A stretch of DNA of 64,000 bases. It comes from Sebastes aleutianus (taxonomy: Eukaryota; Chordata; Actinopteri; Perciformes; Sebastidae). Below the pieces are notes generated by a model. The model had not been told where the DNA came from. It saw only the letters and a list, made by a program, of their open reading frames with translations, and searched no databases. The stretch is taken from assembly GCA_916700875.1 (NCBI GenBank), contig CAKAKS010000066.1, positions 6,482,243 to 6,546,242 on the forward strand. The letters run 5' to 3'. Position 1 is the first letter of the stretch. Each line of letters opens with the position of its first letter. This document shows, one piece after another, positions 58,501-64,000 of this stretch. The translations under genes were made by a program, and so were the position numbers.

Positions 58501-59549
58501 ATTGTACATCTCTAAATGCTGTATACTTCAAGTTTATTTTATGAAGTAAACTTAAGTATAGTTCAAGTATAATCCCAAGTATACTTTATGTAATAATTAT
58601 AGTAATATCAATGTACTAGTAGTATATTTGTAAATGTACTACTTGAATACTTCTTGGGACTAAATTGGCCCACTTTTTATAGTTTATAAAAGTATACTTT
58701 AAATGTAAGAGTAGTAAACTTTGAGTACACCACTAGTTTACGTCCAAGTTGTATTTTGCGCTGCAACTATAATATGAACTATACTACAAGTGATTTTATA
58801 GGTATACTGTTAGTTTACTAGTTATATACTTGTAGCCCACTTTTTAGTTTATGAAAGTACACTCTAAAGTATACTCTCCGTAAACTACTAGTTTAACTGC
58901 AAGTACAGTATACTTGCAAGTTCAGTATACTAAGTGAACTTATAGTTCTCAGCCAAATATACTTTTCCGTAAACTTTTCAGTACAAGCCAAGTATGCTTG
59001 GACTTTTCTGTATACTTGTTGGTGTAAGCCAAGTATACTTCAGTATAATTTAGTTAAGTGTATCTCTGATAAATACATAAAAAGTAAACCTGCAGAATGT
59101 TACTGAAAGAGACTTTAAATGAATAAAAAGATATGCAAACTGACTATAAACAAACACATAAATGACAAATTATATCACCTGCCAGCTATTGCATTTTGCA
59201 TTACATTGTACATCCAAAACAAAAAAGAAGTATACTTAAAGTTTATTGTATACTTAAAGACTTTTCTGTATACTTGCCAAGTACACTTAAACATTTCTGT
59301 ATAATTTGTCGGTATAAGCCAAGTATACTTCAGTATAACTTGTTAAGTACATAAAAAGTAAACTGAAAGCATATTCTCTTATTTTAAGTTTAAAGAAGTA
59401 TACTAATAGCACACTTGAATAAACATTTTTAAGAGTATTGACAATTTACAACAATCTTATGTCAAACATGATCTAAATTAAAGAAACGAAGGAAAACAAT
59501 TACCCAGAACAGCCATTCGCTGCAGAATCTGCGTCGCACAGGCAAACAT
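55591..59549 (-). CDS. C-type lectin + fibronectin III type I membrane protein, candidate activating receptor
   Basis: Coding exons on the minus strand are 59504-59549 (weakest), 57694-58062, 56221-56529 and 55591-55715: 849 bases, 282 residues, all internal junctions phase 1. Exon 2 is a C-type lectin domain (about residues 16-138): WFKAREFCQ, FWLGLQ, GWKWVNGEE and the four canonical cysteines. It lacks the EPN/QPD and WND calcium-sugar motifs. Exon 3 is one FN3 domain (139-241) with five N-glycosylation sequons. Exon 4 gives a stalk, a membrane segment (about 250-271) with a central Lys259, and a 12-residue tail with no ITIM. Charged membrane Lys plus a short tail is typical of receptors that pair with ITAM adaptors; that role is inferred. 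The signal peptide is poor, so the true first exon may differ. Single copy, deleted from units A-D. I do not recognise a named orthologue. Confidence 0.75.
55716..57693. other. Introns of the lectin-FN3 gene
   Basis: 55716-56220 and 56530-57693 are intronic and AT-rich. The only recognisable element is at 57230-57375. No other exon was supportable. Confidence 0.5.
57230..57375. mobile_element. Fragment of the granzyme intron-1 element type
   Basis: Contains gggctgtcagagttaacgcg and tagcgcgctcagttttaaag, the latter matching the element in intron 1 of the four protease genes. Confidence 0.5.
58145..59420. repeat. Imperfect duplication with AAGTATACTT-type motifs (lectin gene intron)
   Basis: A block near 58145-58560 (actgaaagaga..., catttgcattacattgtaca) recurs at 59100-59250. 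From 58520 to 59420 short palindromic motifs such as aagtatactt and agtatacttt recur many times in both orientations. It is probably a decayed palindromic element; no coding frame. Confidence 0.6.
58271..58477 (-). mobile_element. tRNA-derived SINE in lectin gene intron
   Basis: Same family and orientation as the SINE at 39098-39301, with A- and B-box-like motifs and a long T tract on the plus strand. The direct repeat ccagctgttgcatttt flanks it (58255-58270 and 58478-58493). The neighbouring duplicate at ~59178 has the uninterrupted site. Confidence 0.9.
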
Positions 59550-61597
59550 ACAGCAAAATCTGTGTTTCTTCTGCCTATGAGTTGCCTATTTTTTCATTCC
59601 TTTACCATCCAACAGCTGTCCATGTGCTGACCCAAATGTTGTTGATAATGTAGGTTTCATATCTCTTCCTGATCTGCCTAAACTTCCCTGTATACTTGGG
59701 AGGTTTATACAATCACACTGTAGCGTGATGCAAGGGGGTGGAGAAAATGGGAGTGTCTGCTCACCTGTTTGGATGATGTCAGGATGTTTTCCTCTATAAA
59801 ACCACACCACTGAACAACACCCTATTTCAGTCTCATTGCCTCATGATAGTGCAAAATATTTCACCACAGAAAATATACACACATATGCAATCTGCTCGAG
59901 CGTCACTAAAGTCATCTTTACGTTCTGATTATAGTGGTGAACAGAAAACAATGAATGCTTAGTTTGGCAGAGCAAAGTGTAACTGAACACCAGCAGAAAG
60001 GTGCTAAGCTTTTATCGGAGCTGCTAAAAATACTGATATGCCCCACCCTGACGTCTATTTTTAGAGCTAGCGGTGTAATAATATATAAACAATAATTACT
60101 GTTAATTACATGAACATTCCACAGTTTTTCCAAGCAGGAAATGTTTGTAAAGAAAAAGACAATGAAGCGTGGGCAACCTCAGCCTTCGCTCTGTGTCATG
60201 AATACTTGAATACTGGTTTGGATGTGACAGAGAAGTGTTTGCAAGAAGAACAAGTGTCTTATCAGCCTGATCAGGGTTGGGATTTATCAGATGTTTGTGG
60301 TGACAAACCTCACATGCGACACCGTCTCTTTTTCAACCCAAAAGAATTATCACATTTGATGGTGGGGTTTTGTTTCTTTCGTTTTTAAAGGTTGTCTTCA
60401 CCGCAGCTACTTGTGTACAAAGTCTTCTCTGAAGTCTTGTCTGTCAGATAAAATCAAGAAGTGTCGGTTTGGGCACTGTGGCAAGTGAGACACCTCATCA
60501 ACAAATGTTATGTAAAAACACATAAGCCTGATAAATAGAGAGAATGAGTCCACCAGACTTAATTTAATGTTCCAAATATAAAAATGTTTATTGGGTTTAG
60601 AGGTTACCTTTAAGGTGTAGGCAAGACAGAAAGGATAACACACATGAAACAAAACATTAACATCATTTTTGAATAAATAAATAAATAAATGGTAATTCAT
60701 CCCACGTGCACAGTTTTTGATTTCAAAGTGAGCTTCTTGCAAAATGATGCTTCAACAATAATGAAAAATTGCATTAAATCTTAAAACAAAGTCTGGTTAC
60801 AAAATACATCATTATATACCAGGTTTTACAGGGCCAGGTGCCAGAGTGCATCGGTGGATTTGTATCTTCTTATTGTTCAAAGTGCTGCTTGAATTCAAGA
60901 GATGATTGAGCTAATGCTGTACAGGCACCTTGGCTTTAGAACAGTCCTCCAGTTAGTATTCGGTCACTGTCTCAGCTTTTAAATCATGTCCTAAAACACA
61001 TATTATAGACACCTTCTTGTCTGACAAATTAGATGTATTTTTTGACATAATTTTTGGATGGTTTTATATGTAACGGTCTTCTTGTGCTGTTTATTTTATA
61101 GGTGTGACTGTCTTTTTGTTCTGTCTTCCTGCACCGGAAAACACTCTCTGCTTTGCTTCTTGCTTGAAATGTGCTATAAAAATTAAGTCATTATCATCAT
61201 TACTACTTTTCACACACAACCTCCCTGCAGACAGTCTTTTAATGTTGACTGAACCCCTCAGTCCATTGGAGGTATTTTCTGTTCACATGAATGCCCTGTT
61301 ATGCATATTTCAATCACCAAAAAGTGAAACTTAAATGTAGTAAACAAAAAAGAAAAGAAAAAATGAATATATTGTATAGAATTTGAGTAACTTCTTAATG
61401 TGTTACTTTGCCCTTTACTCTCTTAGCCTAGTTTGACTGTGGTTTTCTAGCTTCTTATGTGGTTAGTTCAGAGCAGAGGACAGGAAATGTGCATTCTCGA
61501 CAGAATGGCATTACCAAGAAAGTTATCTACTTGCATGCGGACACAAGTTTCACACAAGATAACAACATTCACCGTCCATGTTCAGTGACGATGATAA
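59550..61597. other. Interval between lectin gene and cdc20b; possible 3' UTR of cdc20b
   Basis: No exon is supportable. On the minus strand AATAAA occurs at 61090-61095 and 60587-60592, about 0.5 and 1.0 kb beyond the cdc20b stop, either of which could be its poly(A) signal. The 92-residue plus-strand frame at 60110-60388 resembles nothing I recognise and lacks splice or promoter support. Confidence 0.45.
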
Positions 61598-63768
61598 TTA
61601 CATGTCCCAGATGTGAAACTGCTGGTCTGCTCCTGCAGAGAAAATCTGAGTGCTGTCAGAGTTTATGGCCAAGTGCAGGACTCGATGAGAGTGACCTGAA
61701 AAGAAACAACAACATGATTAAACTTTGACCTTTAAATACCTTCTTTGTCATATAAAACAGGGGTGTCTCAATATGATGGAGTAATAAAGAAGTTCTAACT
61801 TTGACAAAGAATTCATATTGAGAGGGGATAAACACCGGACCATGATGCTTGCTGTCGTTGTCTTTTATGGGTTTGGTTTCACTTGCATGTCATAATTTGC
61901 GTCACATCAAAATACAAAGTTTTAGTAACCTGCAAATTTCAATGTAAGGCCGGACATCTACTCAACAGTAAATCACGAGGAAAACCCAAAAGTCTGTATA
62001 TAAAGATAGACGACAGGACAGCTCCCCAAAAGTGAAGCCAAAACATCTCGATCGCCCCCTGGTGGTTGGCTGCAGTATAGGTCATAAGTCCCACCTCCTC
62101 CATGTTAGCGGAGGGGACATGGGACAAACGAAAAAGTCAAAGTCACGTCAAATACATTTTTCCCAAAGATGGTTTGTCATTTTAGTTAGTTCTTATCTTG
62201 CTGATGTATGTTCAAGTGTTAATTTTTCTGATAAGTTTAGTTTTAATTTGTTAATTGATGCTATAAAAGGGGGTGAGACGTCATGATTGGCAGCTCTGAG
62301 TCTCTCTCGCTGAAGCTGCAGCCGTGCTCTGCTCGTGATTGATTCAGATGGGTGACCTCGATACAGTGTCTCCACCGCCAAATCACTACAGCGCAGACTC
62401 TGGCCCCAAATAGAGAGCTGAAGTCCCGCCCCTTCCGGTGACCTTATTTCAGAAAAAAATATGAACGATAGTCCACAGAGAGAAACATTTTTTTTTACCC
62501 CGTTTCAATTGCGCCATGAATCCCATATATGATGTTTGTCAATTTAAAAAATCATTTTGCAAGTCAAGAATGTCGCAGTATCGGATCAAAAAAATATTTC
62601 CTTATAGCTCTCTCCATTGCCTACCATTCATATTTTTTCTGAAATAAGGTCCCATGGGGTCCATCGGAAGGGGCGGGACTTCGGCTCTCTATGATGTCAA
62701 AATCTCAAGATGGCAGCTGCCGTGTCCGGGATATTTTGGCTTCACTTCTGTACAGTGGGAGGAAGTGGAGACGCGTCGTCCGTCTTTATATACAGTCTAT
62801 GGAGATTACAAATTAATAGGAGTCTCATAGAGCGCCATATTTCTTTGATTGACGTAAAAAAACGTTAAGTCAACTTCTCTTTAGCAGCCACAACCACTTA
62901 CCAGATACGTCACCCACTAACCAGACAAAAGAACCCTCCTTCTCAAACAGTAATCAGCCAAGATGAACACGTCAGACTGAATAATGAAGTGAAACAAAAT
63001 AGCAACTCATCCTGATTTTCAAGCTAAAAATCACCACCAGATTAACTGCAATTTTTACACTTTTAAATAAATAACAATTACTGAACATCTAGAAAGCCAT
63101 CAACGTATTTTAAATTCTATTTATAGGATTTTTAAAAGGATGTTTTTCACATGTAAGTCTTTCTTTGCCCCCCGACAATTCACAAAACCTCAGGAAACTG
63201 TGACATGTCATAGCGAACGTAGTGACTTTTGATGTGTTTAATCATAGTTTCACATTTACTGAAAACCCAGGACATGAATGAGTCAGCATAAAATGGCATT
63301 TAAATATCTCGGCGATAGACGACACAGCTGCAGCTCCAACTGTCAGACCGATGCTGCTCTACTAATATTACTCAGCCTGTATAATGATGCAGTACATGTA
63401 TTCCTACGAGGCTGTTGTGAATGTGTTGTAGTTGTCTAACCTGTGAGCTGGTAGAGGGGGCTGAGGGAGGGAAACTCCCAGGACCAGCAGGTGACTTGGT
63501 GATGAGGAAGGCCGTGACCTGTGACCAGATATTTCTTCTTTTCAGCCCATCGTAGAGAACAGATCTGCAATCGGAGTCATTAGGAATAGTCTGTCTGATA
63601 TTTATACACAGTGAAAAAATACCTCTGCTACACTTAAAGCACCTGAGAATTTGTGTTGGCAGAAGTCACACAAGTCCTCGACTCTGTGTCCCAGACTCTC
63701 AGCTCTCCGTCTTTCCATCCGCCTCCTGTGGCGATCGTCTTTCTCTGCCACGGACACCATCCCATTGC
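61598..63768 (-). CDS. cdc20b: cdc20b 3' end: last three exons (partial, continues past right edge)
   Basis: Exons on the minus strand are 63643-63768 (AMGWCPWQRK to TSANTNSQ), 63441-63564 (ICSLRWAEKK to SPLYQLT) and 61598-61695 (GHSHRVLHLAINS to FHIWDM, then TAA). They are joined in phases 0 and 1 with GT-AG sites; the first intron is only 78 bases. The CPWQ..ATGGG, NSQICSL.W and GH..RVL motifs are the C-terminal WD40 blades of the Cdc20/Fizzy family. The end lacks the Ile-Arg tail that lets Cdc20 and Cdh1 bind the APC/C. Its position beside granzyme A/K-like genes matches the human GZMK-GZMA-CDC20B order and supports Cdc20b rather than Cdc20. The role of Cdc20b is less clear; in vertebrates it is linked to multiciliated cells. 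Upstream exons lie outside the window. Confidence 0.85.
61991..62802. mobile_element. Complete TIR element in last cdc20b intron
   Basis: The left end agtctgtatataaagatag and the right end, read as reverse complement agactgtatataaagacgg, match at about 21 of 24 positions; both are followed inward by gaagtgaagccaaaa-like sequence. Only this copy has both ends. No transposase is encoded, so it is non-autonomous. Confidence 0.7.
62101..63616. repeat. Duplicon copy E, right part (parental segment)
   Basis: Colinear with A 988-2454, from catgttagcgg to the shared gtgaaaa. Beyond it the next cdc20b exon follows here, whereas units A-D switch to granzyme 3' flank. This part therefore looks parental. 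Confidence 0.88.
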
Positions 63769-64000
63769 CTAAACACACAAAAACAATGAATACAAAAACA
63801 TGCACACACAACGGCGTCACTTTAGGATTAAGCAAATGCGGCGCACCTGAGACAGTGTGGCCACATTTAAGTGATCAAATTGTGAGTAATGATTTGCCTT
63901 ATAATCTTGTGTCATTATGTGCATTTATGTTTGGACATTTATTTATTTTCCTTGCATTAATGGAGTGATGATACAGTTTTAAAGCCAGATCCGGTGACAC
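63769..64000. other. cdc20b intron running to window edge
   Basis: Upstream of the TTTAG acceptor on the minus strand; no further exon was recognised before the edge. Confidence 0.5.

Noticed and set aside
60110..60388. 92-residue plus-strand frame
   Set aside because: No recognisable family, no splice or promoter support, single copy; chance length in AT-rich DNA.
63602..63835. 77-residue minus-strand frame ending in a CDFCQHKF stretch
   Set aside because: Wrong frame of the cdc20b exon 63643-63768; the WCPWQ..ATGGG frame is bounded by proper splice sites.

Overview
This 64 kb window is nuclear DNA from a teleost fish, probably a percomorph. The evidence is AT-rich vertebrate-style DNA, multi-exon genes with GT-AG introns, a tRNA-derived SINE, and several dispersed repeat types that I recognise as common in teleosts. 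All supported protein genes are on the minus strand. Gene models were read by eye from translations and splice sites.

Layout. Positions 1-54481 are a head-to-tail array of four segmental duplicons: A 1-15294, B 15295-27387, C 27388-38800, D 38801-54481. A fifth, split copy (E) lies at 54482-55425 and 62101-63616. Each of A-D carries one complete five-exon granzyme A/K-like serine protease gene with an intact catalytic triad and an Asp189 trypsin-like pocket. They fall into two interleaved types: A and D (260 aa, long introns) and B and C (257 aa, short introns). Each gene has the same short promoter with a TATA-like box, a GGAAA/TGAGTCA (NFAT:AP-1-like) pair and a TGTGGT RUNX core. About 2.7-3.6 kb downstream of each protease stop, every unit also carries one stranded but intact exon of cdc20b.

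The right part (55.4-64 kb) looks like the parental arrangement. It holds a single-copy gene for a C-type-lectin plus fibronectin-III membrane protein (55591-59549), then the 3' end of cdc20b (61598-63768, continuing past the right edge). In human the granzyme K and A genes lie next to CDC20B, so the synteny supports the protease call. Comparing E with A-D gives a history. Duplication captured the penultimate cdc20b exon by breaking within its 78-bp intron. A deletion of about 6.7 kb, with endpoints inside two mobile elements, then removed the lectin gene and the last cdc20b exon from the lineage that amplified.

The rest is introns, non-autonomous DNA-element remnants, a TG microsatellite, a 9-bp VNTR, two SINE insertions with visible target duplications, and flanks in which I see no gene. 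The array is cut by the left edge, so its copy number is unknown. The genes suggest a cytotoxic-lymphocyte effector locus: secreted granule proteases beside a candidate activating receptor. The receptor's role is inference only.
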